NCBI GenBank assembly: GCA_947372225.1 | Contig: CANBSV010000023.1 | Span: forward strand, 1 to 30,704 | DNA length: 30,704 nucleotides | Origin: Burkholderiales bacterium | GTDB lineage: Bacteria > Pseudomonadota > Gammaproteobacteria > Burkholderiales > Burkholderiaceae_C | Direction: 5' to 3' | In this document: positions 23,192-30,570 of the stretch, one piece after another | Position numbering within the stretch: the stretch's first letter is position 1 | How the letters are laid out: every line of letters begins with the position of its first letter | Program-made: the position numbers and the translations under genes | The notes under the pieces: generated by a model | What the model was told of the DNA's origin: nothing | The model's database searches: none | Seen by the model: the letters and a program-made list of their open reading frames with translations, nothing else

Positions 23192-23934
23192 ACGCGGGGT
23201 TTTCGGTCGGCATCATGCAGCCGTATTTCTTCCCGTATTGGGGCCACTTCGCCCTCATCGCCGCGACCGACCAATGGGTGGTCTTTGACGTCACCCAGTA
23301 CACCCCCAAGACCTGGATGAATCGCAACCGCGTGCTGCATCCCACGCAGGGATGGCAGTACGTCAGCGTGCCGCTGCAAGGTGCCAGCATGGCCATCCGC
23401 ACGTCTGAGGCCAGGCTGGTGGACCGTCAAGCCTGCGGCGAGCAAATCGTGCGTCAGCTCATGCACTACAAGAAGCGCGCACCCTTTTATGCGGCGACGA
23501 TCGAGCTGGTCCGCGCGGCATTTGCGCAACCATCGGACGATTCGCTCGTGTCACTCAACGTGGCCAGCCTGCAGCACACCTGCGACTACCTCGGCATTGC
23601 CTTCAAGCCTCAGGTGTGCAGTCGCATGGGCCTTGATCTGCCGGATCAACTGGGCGCTGGCGACTGGGCGCCGACCATTGCCTCGCAGATGAAGGCGACC
23701 CGTTACGTCAACCCGGCCGGTGGCCGCGAGCTGTTCGACCCGGCCCGCTTCGAGGCTGACGGCATCGAGCTGGCCTTTCTCGAGACGGATGAATTCGTCT
23801 ATCCGGTACCCGGCCGGCCCTTCGAGCCCAACCTGTCCATCCTGGACGTGATGATGTGGAACTCGCCGGAGCACATCCGCGAGGTGTTGAGCGCGCAGGC
23901 ACGCGTGGTGCCAGTGGCCCGCACGCCGGTCTAG
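23188..23934 (+). CDS. WbqC-like family protein
   Basis: A 248-residue protein of the WbqC-like family, recognised from IMQPYFFPYWGHFALIAATDQWVVFDVTQYTPKTWMNRNRVL at the N-terminus and SLNVASLQHTCDYLGI in the middle. The family is common in O-antigen and flagellin-glycan loci. Its biochemical role is not established; transfer of an acyl or amino-acid group onto an amino sugar has been suggested by context in other systems. It is the last gene of the plus-strand operon and overlaps the preceding DegT-like gene by four bases, which ties it to that enzyme. It ends 22 bp from a converging methyltransferase gene. There is no signal peptide. Confidence 0.88.
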   Translation: MNAGFSVGIMQPYFFPYWGHFALIAATDQWVVFDVTQYTPKTWMNRNRVLHPTQGWQYVSVPLQGASMAIRTSEARLVDRQACGEQIVRQLMHYKKRAPFYAATIELVRAAFAQPSDDSLVSLNVASLQHTCDYLGIAFKPQVCSRMGLDLPDQLGAGDWAPTIASQMKATRYVNPAGGRELFDPARFEADGIELAFLETDEFVYPVPGRPFEPNLSILDVMMWNSPEHIREVLSAQARVVPVARTPV

Positions 23935-23955
23935 CGGTCTTGCAGGGTGTTGAGA

Positions 23956-24711
23956 TCAGGCCGCGATGGCCTGGTCACAGGTGTGCTGTGCCTTCCCAAA
24001 GCCGAAAAACGGCTCGGCGATGTTGCACCCGTAGGTCAGCGCATCGTGGTCGGGCAGCACATCGGCGTGAGACAGCAGATCCCCGCCAAACCCGGCCGCT
24101 TCGAAATAGCGGCCGATGTCGGCGCCGAACAGGCGCACGTGGTCTTCCTGACCAAACAGGAGTTTGGCCATGTCCGGCGTGACGGGACCGTTCAGTTCGA
24201 GGGTTCGCACCAGCAGCGGTGAATAAGGCGTTTGCGCCACCACGGCGCCGCCCGGCCGCAGCACGCGGTGAAATTCGCTCAGCACCACGTCGGGGTGCTC
24301 AACGTGTTCGAGCAGGTGGTTGGCGATCACCAGGTCAAATTGCTCATCCTCGAAGGGCAGGTCCTGCGCGTCCATCTTTTGATGGTGCGGGCGCGTGGGA
24401 TACAGATCCCCGCGCACGTATTGCGCCGGGCCGCAGGCCTCGATCAGGGGTTCAATCGTGCGTTCGGGCGCCAGGTGCAGCACTCGCGCACCGCTGAGCT
24501 TTTGCACCACGCCGGCAGCGTGCAGATACAGCCACAGGTGACGATCCCTGTCGTTACAGCCGCAAAGCGGACATTGGTAGTGAGCCAGATCGGAGCCGAC
24601 CGTGCCGAGCATCACCATCAAGGGACCGCGCTGGCCCAGCAGTGGATGGGGCAGCCAGCGGTCCACCGCTCGATTGCACACGCAGCAAAAGGCGCTCTGG
24701 GTTGTGTTCAT
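23956..24711 (-). CDS. Zinc-ribbon plus SAM-dependent methyltransferase
   Basis: A 251-residue two-part protein. The N-terminal 55 residues contain paired cysteines (CCVC at 9-12, CPLCGC near 47-52) and look like a zinc ribbon. A methyltransferase-11-type domain follows: VLHLAPERTIEPLI replaces the usual motif I glycines, then KMDAQDLPFEDEQFDLVIANHLLEHVEHPDVVLSEFHRVLRPGG, which is diagnostic for the family. On its 5' side, eight consecutive C residues (G8 on the plus strand, 24712-24719) stand directly ahead of ATG, and no ribosome site is visible. It lies 19 bp downstream of the fusion glycosyltransferase gene and probably shares its transcript. The substrate is unknown; a sugar on a lipid or protein is likely from context. 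Confidence 0.87.
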   Translation of the reverse strand: MNTTQSAFCCVCNRAVDRWLPHPLLGQRGPLMVMLGTVGSDLAHYQCPLCGCNDRDRHLWLYLHAAGVVQKLSGARVLHLAPERTIEPLIEACGPAQYVRGDLYPTRPHHQKMDAQDLPFEDEQFDLVIANHLLEHVEHPDVVLSEFHRVLRPGGAVVAQTPYSPLLVRTLELNGPVTPDMAKLLFGQEDHVRLFGADIGRYFEAAGFGGDLLSHADVLPDHDALTYGCNIAEPFFGFGKAQHTCDQAIAA

Positions 24712-24730
24712 GGGGGGGGCTTTCGCGGCT

Positions 24731-26926
24731 TCAGTTGTGGACGAACAGCGTGCGGTTGACCTTCAACACGGTGGGTTGTTCAGCGCAGCTCAGAAGGTCT
24801 TCAAAGTAGGTGGCGTCACCGTCATGGCTCTTGTCGCGAAAGCCAACGCGCTGGGCCCAATCGGTTCGCGCGATGAAGCAGCCGATGTCCACCGACCCGC
24901 GCTCAGGGCGCGTCTCGAAGGGCATGTAGGACGGCTGCGGCCGGCAGCCGGGGTGGTCGTGGCTGTGGATCATGTTGCACATCGCAATGTCGGCTTCGTT
25001 GGCCTTCATGGGCGGCACCATGAGCTCGATGAATTTCGGGCAGTAGTAGTTGTCGTCGTTGGTGATCAGCACGTACGGGGTGTCGGCCATGCGGATGCCC
25101 ATGTCGCGCAGGGTGTGGCCGTAATCGTTGAAACGCTGTTCCGTGAACACGTAATCGATCTGATCCGGGCTTTGCTCGCGCAGGCCTTCCAGGATGCCTT
25201 GCATGCGTTCGTCCGGACCGTCGTGCAAGACCAGCAGCTTGAAAGACGGAACGGTTTGCGTCAGCAGCGAGTGAACCAGGATGGGCAACTGCTGGTACCG
25301 CTTGTAGGACACGCACACCACCGTCAATTCGGGCTGGCTGTTCTTTTTGACGTGAATCAGGCCGCCAGACGCGCCACCCTGGGTGTGGGGTGCTGGGATG
25401 CCGTTCGAGGGTGTGGCCACCGGTTGCGGGCTGCCCGCGATGTACATCTCCTGCGGCAGCACCCCGTCCTCGGGCAGCCTCAGATCGGTCTGGAACGTGC
25501 GCGCGGCGGTGCGTTCACGGTCGGTGGTCTCGACCTTGCGCAGCGTCAGTCGCATGGCGACGGCTTGCTCGCGCGGGCAGGGCTGCATGGCCGCGTCGAG
25601 GTAGGTCGAATCGCCCATCTCGAAGCGGTGGTCGAACCAGCCCATGTGCCAGAACCCATCGGTGTAATGGCTCCACGAACTGGCGTTGAACTCGCGCACG
25701 TGCGTGGGGCCTTGCCACGCTGTGGGCGAGCCCTCGAGGGGCACTTCGATGTGCAGCTCGCCACCCACAGCCAGCAGGCGCAGGCAGTTGTCCATCAAGG
25801 TGGAAAGTTGCGGCACGTGCTCGAGCACGTTGTGGGCCTGAATGTGCTCCACGCTCCCGGGCTCGAGCAGCACCGGGCCAAGACTGTCCGACACCAGGTG
25901 CAGCGGCAGAGTGACCGGCGCTGACAGGTCGAGCAGCAGATCGGGGTTCGTGTGCTCGGCCACGTCGAGGTTGAGCCAGCCGGGCTGATAGGCCTTGCCA
26001 GGGTTCAGGTTGATGCGGTGCGGCTGCCACGGTGCTCGACTCGCACCGTCTTGCCACTGCCGATGGAAGCCCACGGCAAATGCCAGCAGGTCGGCGTAGG
26101 CCTCCACCGCATCGGCGCCGCGAAAGTGATCCAGCGCACCGCGCATCGCGTCGAAATAGGCCGGCGTGTTGAAGTCTTCGCGGAAGAACTGCTCGAGCTC
26201 GGCTTCACTGTTGATCCACAGCACGCTGTCTTCGAAGGCCGCGTGAGGGTTGGTGCGTTCGGTGCGCTCGGAGATCACCGGTGTGCCCAGCGACAGGCAG
26301 TGCGACACACGCGCCTGTTCGAAGCGGCTGCTTTCATAAAAGTGCACATTGAGCACCGCCTTGGCCTGCGCGATGTGGTGGTCGCGTTCCGGGCCGTACA
26401 GCGCGCTGTCGAACACCGAGACGTTGACGCCCAGGGCTTCGATGCGCTCGATCCAGGCCGCACGGCGCGGGTTCATGCTGCCGAAGAACAGCAAGTCGAT
26501 CGGGCGGTCTTCCAGCGGGATGGGTTCGGCCGGAGTCAGATAGGGCGCGTACAGAAAAGGCACCAGCGGAACATCGTCCGTCGTGCGTCCGTAGCCGGCC
26601 AGGTTGTCGGCGTCGTAGTCGACCACGGCCGACGACGACAGCAGCGCGAGGTAGTCCGCCGACACGCGGGCGCCGCCCTCGCCGAGTTGTTCCAGGTTCA
26701 CGAAGACGCAGGCATGGCGGCTGGTTTGTGCCGCATCGAAGCCCAGATGGGCACCAAACACGAAGTTGATGGCGCCGTGGCGCAGGCGGTTCTTGGCCAG
26801 TGTCACCTGAGCGCCGTGGCGGCGGAACTGGAAGCGGAACTGGCGGGCCTGGTCCAGAAAACCGAGCGAATGCACATAGCCCGCAGGCTGCACGATGCAC
26901 AAATGGACAGGGGGCAGGGCGCTCAT
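24731..26926 (-). CDS. Three-domain fusion: GT-B glycosyltransferase, methyltransferase-like, GT2
   Basis: A 731-residue protein with three parts. Residues 1-290 resemble the CgeB-type/group 1 glycosyltransferases (LLFFGSMNPRRAAWIERIEALG; KAVLNVHFYESSRFEQARVSHCLSLGTPVISER). Residues 300-475 resemble the C-terminal half of a class I methyltransferase (GWLNLDVAEHTNPDLLLDLS; HIQAHNVLEHVPQLSTLMDNCLRLLAVGGELHIEVP) but lack a canonical glycine-rich motif I. After a Pro/Gly linker (490-530), residues 533-731 form a GT2 domain (LTVVCVSYKRYQQLPILVHSLLTQTVPSFKLLVLHDG) with the DxD-like TNDDN at 622-626. I chose ATG 26924-26926, with AAAGG nine bases upstream, over a start at 26995 that adds 23 atypical residues. 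Two glycosyltransferase domains could build a disaccharide in sequence. Confidence 0.85.
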   Translation of the reverse strand: MSALPPVHLCIVQPAGYVHSLGFLDQARQFRFQFRRHGAQVTLAKNRLRHGAINFVFGAHLGFDAAQTSRHACVFVNLEQLGEGGARVSADYLALLSSSAVVDYDADNLAGYGRTTDDVPLVPFLYAPYLTPAEPIPLEDRPIDLLFFGSMNPRRAAWIERIEALGVNVSVFDSALYGPERDHHIAQAKAVLNVHFYESSRFEQARVSHCLSLGTPVISERTERTNPHAAFEDSVLWINSEAELEQFFREDFNTPAYFDAMRGALDHFRGADAVEAYADLLAFAVGFHRQWQDGASRAPWQPHRINLNPGKAYQPGWLNLDVAEHTNPDLLLDLSAPVTLPLHLVSDSLGPVLLEPGSVEHIQAHNVLEHVPQLSTLMDNCLRLLAVGGELHIEVPLEGSPTAWQGPTHVREFNASSWSHYTDGFWHMGWFDHRFEMGDSTYLDAAMQPCPREQAVAMRLTLRKVETTDRERTAARTFQTDLRLPEDGVLPQEMYIAGSPQPVATPSNGIPAPHTQGGASGGLIHVKKNSQPELTVVCVSYKRYQQLPILVHSLLTQTVPSFKLLVLHDGPDERMQGILEGLREQSPDQIDYVFTEQRFNDYGHTLRDMGIRMADTPYVLITNDDNYYCPKFIELMVPPMKANEADIAMCNMIHSHDHPGCRPQPSYMPFETRPERGSVDIGCFIARTDWAQRVGFRDKSHDGDATYFEDLLSCAEQPTVLKVNRTLFVHN

Positions 26927-27057
26927 CGGTCGAACCTTTCGTCTGCGGCCATGTGGATGTCCGGTGGCGAAATGTTCGCGCAGCACCGCGCTCATCTAAA
27001 GCCCGATGAGCGGGACGTTTGGACGCCAAATGCCTGGCGTGGCGCAGCCCCGTCGGT

Positions 27058-28998
27058 TCAGGCGGCCGGCAGATGCTCGGGTGGCAGTCCGGCCACGGCG
27101 CGCGCCCACATGCACTCGTAAAGCGCTTCGATGTCGCGGGCAAAGCGCACGCCATCGAACAACGTGCTGGTGTCGCGTTGCGCTTCGATCTGCTGGCGCA
27201 GCGCGCCTCGGCGTGCAGGGTCGTTGGCCAGCGCGATCACTTCTTCGACGTAGCGCTCGCTGTCGTGGCAGATCAGCTGTGGCAAGCCGATGGTTTCGAG
27301 CAGGCTCGCTGCCACACGCTGCGCAAAGATCTCGCCCGTGAGCGTGACCACCGGCACACCGACCCACAGTGCCTCGCCGGCCGTGGTGTGCGCGTTGCAC
27401 GGCCACGCGTCGAGGTAGATGTCGGCGCAGCCCAGGCGACGCATGTGCTCGTCGTGCGGCAGCAAGGGTGCAAACAGTAGCCGGTCGGCGGCAATGCCGC
27501 GCGCCCTGGCCGCTGCGAGCAAGGTGTCTTGCACGTTGGTGTTCCAGCGCAGCAGCCACAGCACGGCATTCGGCACACGCCTGAGAATGCTGCACCAGTG
27601 ATCGAACACGTCGGCCGAAATCTTGTACGACTGGTGAAAGGCGCACAGTAGCAGCTTGTCGGCCGGCGCATCCCACTCGGCGCGATCGCTGGCCAGTGGA
27701 CGCAGCCGCTGCGAGTCGTTGGACTGGTAGCAGTGCGGCATCTGCGCGATCTTCTCGCTGTAGTGGTCGGCCAGCGCGAGCGGCGTGACCACGCGGTCGC
27801 CGATGAAGTAGTCGACGTAACTCGCCCCGGTGGTGCCCGGAAAGCCCAGCCAGCTCACCTGCAGCGGCGCGGCGCGGTGCGCGGTGACCGGCATCAGCGT
27901 GCCGTAGGTGGCGCCCTTGGCGTCGATCAGGATGTCGATCTTCAACTCGCGGATGCGTTGCGCGATGGCCGCGGGCTTGAGCTGGGCCAGATCCTCGAAG
28001 TGCTCGCTGGAGGCCCTGATGCGCTCGCGCATCGGGCTCGCGTCATCCGGACCGGCAGAGATCAAGGTGACCTCGAAACGGCTACGGTCGTGGCTCTCGA
28101 GCATTTGCGCCATCAGCTGGCTGGTGGCGTGTTGGTGGAAGTCGGCCGACAGGTAGGCGATGCGCAAGCGGCCGCTGTGCGCTTGCGCGGTGCGACGCGG
28201 CAGCGGGTTCACGAACGAGGCGACGCGCAGCGCGTACAGCCTCGCGGCCTTGAGAAGCTCGAGCGGGTCGTCGCCCAGCACCGCGTGCACGAAGGGTCCG
28301 GTCTCGACGGCCATGTCGGCAGGTGCCGCGCGCAGTGCATCCTGCAGCCGGTGCATTTCCTGCGCGGCGGCCTCCCAGCGGCACGCCTCGCGCTCCAGGA
28401 ACACCAGTTGCGCTCGCGCAGACAACTCGCTGGCGCCCAGCCCGATCAGCAGCGCAGTGCGCACGCACTCGGCGGCCTCGGCCTTCATGCCCTTGTCCTT
28501 GAACGACATGCCCAGATAAAAGTGCACCACCGCATCGTCCATCTTGAGCGCCAGCGCGTGCATGAATGCGGAAATCGCCTCGTCGTGGCGCTTGCATCGT
28601 TGCAGCGACATGCCCAGCGAGTGCCAGTGCGCGCGCTCGCGCGGCACATCGCAGGGCAGTGCGAGCAGGCAATCAGCAGCGTCGCTGGGGCGACCCATTT
28701 CCAGCAGCGCGTGAGACTCGAGCGTGTAGGCCAGAGCCAGCCCGGGGTACCGCCTTCGCAGCGCTCCCGTGCGGCTGACTGCCGCCTTGGGCTGTCCGGC
28801 GCAGATCAACGCATGCGCGGCGGCCAGGCCATAGGCCTCGTCGGGATGCAGCCGAAACGCTTGATCGAATTTCTCGGCGGCGTGCGACCAGTTGGTGCGA
28901 TCGGCCAGCGACTGGCCGGCCAGCCAGCTGCGGTGGGCGCGGTCATGGACGGCGCTGCCGGCACGGGGCGGGGCGGGGTCGGGCAGATGGAGGGCCAT
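27058..28998 (-). CDS. TPR-GT41 (SPINDLY/OGT-like) glycosyltransferase, candidate flagellin transferase
   Basis: A 646-residue protein. Residues 25-260 are tetratricopeptide-like repeats (for example AAEKFDQAFRLHPDEAYGLAAAHALICAG and AISAFMHALALKMDDAVVHFYLGMSFKDKG). Residues 275-640 are a GT41 catalytic region: LRIAYLSADFHQHATSQLM with His290 near the OGT active-site histidine, LQVSWLGFPGTTGASYVDYFIGDRVV, FHQSYKISADVFDHW with Gln456 and Lys459 matching the UDP-binding Gln/Lys of OGT, and LDAWPCNAHTTAGEALWVGVPVVTLTGE. All expected motifs are present. Such proteins add sugars to Ser/Thr of cytoplasmic proteins, and TPR-GT proteins are known or proposed flagellin glycosyltransferases. It has no strong ribosome site, and the terminator of the upstream gene implies its own promoter. 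Being two genes from fliC, it is the best candidate for first-sugar transfer. Confidence 0.93.
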   Translation of the reverse strand: MALHLPDPAPPRAGSAVHDRAHRSWLAGQSLADRTNWSHAAEKFDQAFRLHPDEAYGLAAAHALICAGQPKAAVSRTGALRRRYPGLALAYTLESHALLEMGRPSDAADCLLALPCDVPRERAHWHSLGMSLQRCKRHDEAISAFMHALALKMDDAVVHFYLGMSFKDKGMKAEAAECVRTALLIGLGASELSARAQLVFLEREACRWEAAAQEMHRLQDALRAAPADMAVETGPFVHAVLGDDPLELLKAARLYALRVASFVNPLPRRTAQAHSGRLRIAYLSADFHQHATSQLMAQMLESHDRSRFEVTLISAGPDDASPMRERIRASSEHFEDLAQLKPAAIAQRIRELKIDILIDAKGATYGTLMPVTAHRAAPLQVSWLGFPGTTGASYVDYFIGDRVVTPLALADHYSEKIAQMPHCYQSNDSQRLRPLASDRAEWDAPADKLLLCAFHQSYKISADVFDHWCSILRRVPNAVLWLLRWNTNVQDTLLAAARARGIAADRLLFAPLLPHDEHMRRLGCADIYLDAWPCNAHTTAGEALWVGVPVVTLTGEIFAQRVAASLLETIGLPQLICHDSERYVEEVIALANDPARRGALRQQIEAQRDTSTLFDGVRFARDIEALYECMWARAVAGLPPEHLPAA

Positions 28999-29079
28999 GG
29001 TCTCGCGCGCCGCAAGACGGGCGCCGGGTAGTGTTTCGAAACCTCAGATTAAGTGCGACCGCCCGCGCGCGGTGGCCGG

Positions 29080-29101
29080 AAAAGCGCCACCCCTCGGTGG
29101 C
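29080..29101 (-). terminator. Intrinsic terminator after the GT2-repeat gene
   Basis: On the minus strand, four bases after the stop codon, a 6-bp stem (29096-29101 with 29086-29091, GCCACC/GGTGGC) with a 4-base loop is followed by GC and a run of four T (complement of AAAA at 29080-29083). The T tract is short, so termination may be partial. Confidence 0.65.
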
Positions 29102-29104
29102 ATT

Positions 29105-30169
29105 TCAGACCGGCGGCCGATCGTGCTGGGCGCGCTGCCGCCACTTGGCAGCCGCGGCGGCGTTGCCCATGCTGTCGTGAAAGGCCGCCAGGTTGTGCGC
29201 GGCCAGATAGCTGCCTCGGCCACGAACGGTGTCGGCCAGTTCGGGACGCTCGCCGATTTCGATGGCGCGCAGCCAGGCTTGTTCAATCAGAGGCAGCCAT
29301 TGGGCAGCCTTTGCCGGTCGTGCCAGCGCGGCGTCGAGCAGCACGTCGCCGAGGGTGAAGAAATAGTCAGGTGAATGCTGCCAGTGCGGCTGTTCGCGAC
29401 CGGCCAGATCGAGGGCGAGTTCGAAGTGCCCGAGCTTCTTCAGTGTGAATAACAGGCGCAGCAGCAGATCGTGTCGCCACGAGGCGCCGGGTTCGCCGTG
29501 CGCCCACGCCGATTGGTAGTGAGGCAGCGCCTGCGTGAATTCGCCGTGCACCTCGAAGTCCTTGCCCAGCTGGTAGCTCCAATACGCATCGCCCGGGTGT
29601 TCGGCCAGCGCCGTGCTCAACAAGGTGCGGTTGCGCCCGCGCTTCGGGGTCAAGTGCTCTGGCAGATAACCGTCGTGACCGATGCGCAGATCGAGTCGCC
29701 GCCGCGGCAGCGTCGATTGCGGCTGTTCGTGGATGCGTCCGGCGTAGTTCACGCCGCGCGGCAGCAACCTTGGCAGCCAGCTGGGCGCGTGCTGCACGCC
29801 GCCTGATTCGTCCCGCACCTGACTGTCCACGCTGAGCAGGCCAATGAATTCGGGCGCCTGCGCACGCACCAGGCTCAGGGTCTGCGCGTTCGAGTCGATC
29901 CACTCATCGGCATCGAGCACGAGCCGCCAGGGCGTGTCGACCTGAGCAAGGGCCGCATTGCGTGCGGCCGAGAAGTCATCGATCCAGTTGAAGTGCGCCA
30001 CACGGGCGCCGCACTGTTTGGCGATGTCGGGCGTGCCGTCGGTCGATCCGGTGTCGAGCACCAGCAGGTCGTCCACATGGGAGCGTGCGCTGCTCAGGCA
30101 ACGCGCCAGACAGCGCGCTTCGTTGCGCACGATCATGACCAAAGCGATGGCGTGTGTCGGTGTCCCCAT
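29105..30169 (-). CDS. GT2 glycosyltransferase with C-terminal helical repeats (SunS-like)
   Basis: A 354-residue protein. The N-terminal GT-A domain has ALVMIVRNEARCLARCLSSARSHVDDLLVLDTGSTDGTPDIA and the metal-binding LDADEW at 85-90, the pattern of family 2 enzymes near SunS and LgtF-type transferases. After about residue 205 the chain becomes TPR-like (LAEHPGDAYWSYQLGKDFEVHGEFTQALPHYQSAW), which may bind a protein acceptor. The start ATG 30167-30169 has no clear ribosome site. It is divergent from fliC across a 401-bp region and is followed by a terminator. Its place next to flagellin and the protein-binding repeats suggest that it acts on flagellin or extends a sugar on it. Donor and site are unknown. 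Confidence 0.88.
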   Translation of the reverse strand: MGTPTHAIALVMIVRNEARCLARCLSSARSHVDDLLVLDTGSTDGTPDIAKQCGARVAHFNWIDDFSAARNAALAQVDTPWRLVLDADEWIDSNAQTLSLVRAQAPEFIGLLSVDSQVRDESGGVQHAPSWLPRLLPRGVNYAGRIHEQPQSTLPRRRLDLRIGHDGYLPEHLTPKRGRNRTLLSTALAEHPGDAYWSYQLGKDFEVHGEFTQALPHYQSAWAHGEPGASWRHDLLLRLLFTLKKLGHFELALDLAGREQPHWQHSPDYFFTLGDVLLDAALARPAKAAQWLPLIEQAWLRAIEIGERPELADTVRGRGSYLAAHNLAAFHDSMGNAAAAAKWRQRAQHDRPPV

Positions 30170-30309
30170 GGTGCGGTGATTGTCGGCGGCGCTGTCAGCG
30201 GTCTCAGGTCGGCAATGTGTGGAAAAGAGCGCACGGACGCTGGCTCATGCGTTGATCGACTCTTGAAAAACTTGAGCGAATTTCTTCAAGAAATGTTATG
30301 TCCGACAAC
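30170..30309. other. Upstream region of fliC with an AT-rich palindrome
   Basis: This stretch lies between the start of the GT2-repeat gene (minus) and the fliC promoter. Bases 30261-30310 are clearly more AT-rich than the rest of the window. They include a perfect 6-bp palindrome around one centre base, TTTCTT-C-AAGAAA at 30281-30293, and two CTTGA direct repeats at 30262 and 30271. It could be an UP element or an operator. No coding frame in it looks real. Confidence 0.4.
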
Positions 30310-30337
30310 TTAAGTTCATGCGCAGCGCCTCCGATAA
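30310..30337 (+). promoter_or_regulatory. fliC: Sigma-28 (FliA) promoter of fliC
   Basis: TTAAGTTC (30310-30317), 12 bases, then TCCGATAA (30330-30337), against the FliA consensus TAAAGTTT-N11-GCCGATAA. The -10 half matches 7 of 8 and the -35 half 6 of 8; the spacer is one base longer than the enteric optimum. Transcription would begin near 30345, which leaves an untranslated leader of about 225 bases before fliC. Confidence 0.8.
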
Positions 30338-30338
30338 A

Positions 30339-30568
30339 TGTTCCAACGGGTCTGGAAACAGGGTCGTTGTCCGGTTAGCCGGCCCAAGTCGAGCAGACAT
30401 CTTCAACGACTGCGAGACCACGGTTGACTAGCGCGGGTGGTGCCGGTGGACGGGTCGAATCCGTCTCGTGCACGGGTACAGGCAAGGGCAGTGAGGGGAA
30501 GGTCCCCGAACAGTCTGAGTTAACGCCGGCGGCTAGGCCGGGTCTTTACTAACTGACAGGAGAACACA
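30339..30568 (+). ncRNA. Long, apparently structured 5' leader of fliC
   Basis: Between the promoter and the fliC start the sequence pairs with itself repeatedly. I found: TGTTCCA (30339-30345) with TGGAAACA (30353-30360, one bulge); a perfect 7-bp stem GTCGTTG (30363-30369) with CAACGAC (30404-30410) enclosing CCGG/CCGG (30371-30374 and 30379-30382); ACCAC (30417-30421) with GTGGT (30437-30441); GACGG (30449-30453) with CCGTC (30461-30465); GGGG (30495-30498) with CCCC (30504-30507); and CCGGC (30526-30530) with GCCGG (30537-30541). The last hairpin ends 16 bases before the ribosome site. I do not recognise a known riboswitch. The first hairpin may begin before the transcription start. Several small stems can occur by chance at this GC content, so only the 7-bp stem with nested hairpin and the final hairpin are firm. 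Confidence 0.5.
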
Positions 30569-30570
30569 TC

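Noticed and set aside
24602..25924. A 440-codon plus-strand frame opposite the fusion glycosyltransferase
   Set aside because: It is antisense to a gene with recognisable domains, and its own product has no motif.
27023..27040. Terminator after the GT41 gene
   Set aside because: ACGCCA/TGGCGT forms a 6-bp stem but is not followed by a T tract on the minus strand.
25952..27121. A 389-codon plus-strand frame
   Set aside because: It is antisense to the N-terminal domain of the fusion glycosyltransferase, with no motif or ribosome site.
27733..29031. A 432-codon plus-strand frame opposite the GT41 gene
   Set aside because: It is antisense to a complete GT41 catalytic region; its composition is that of a shadow frame.
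30345..30568. c-di-GMP (GEMM) riboswitch in the fliC leader
   Set aside because: The conserved GEMM core and tetraloop-receptor sequences are not visible; only generic hairpins can be supported.
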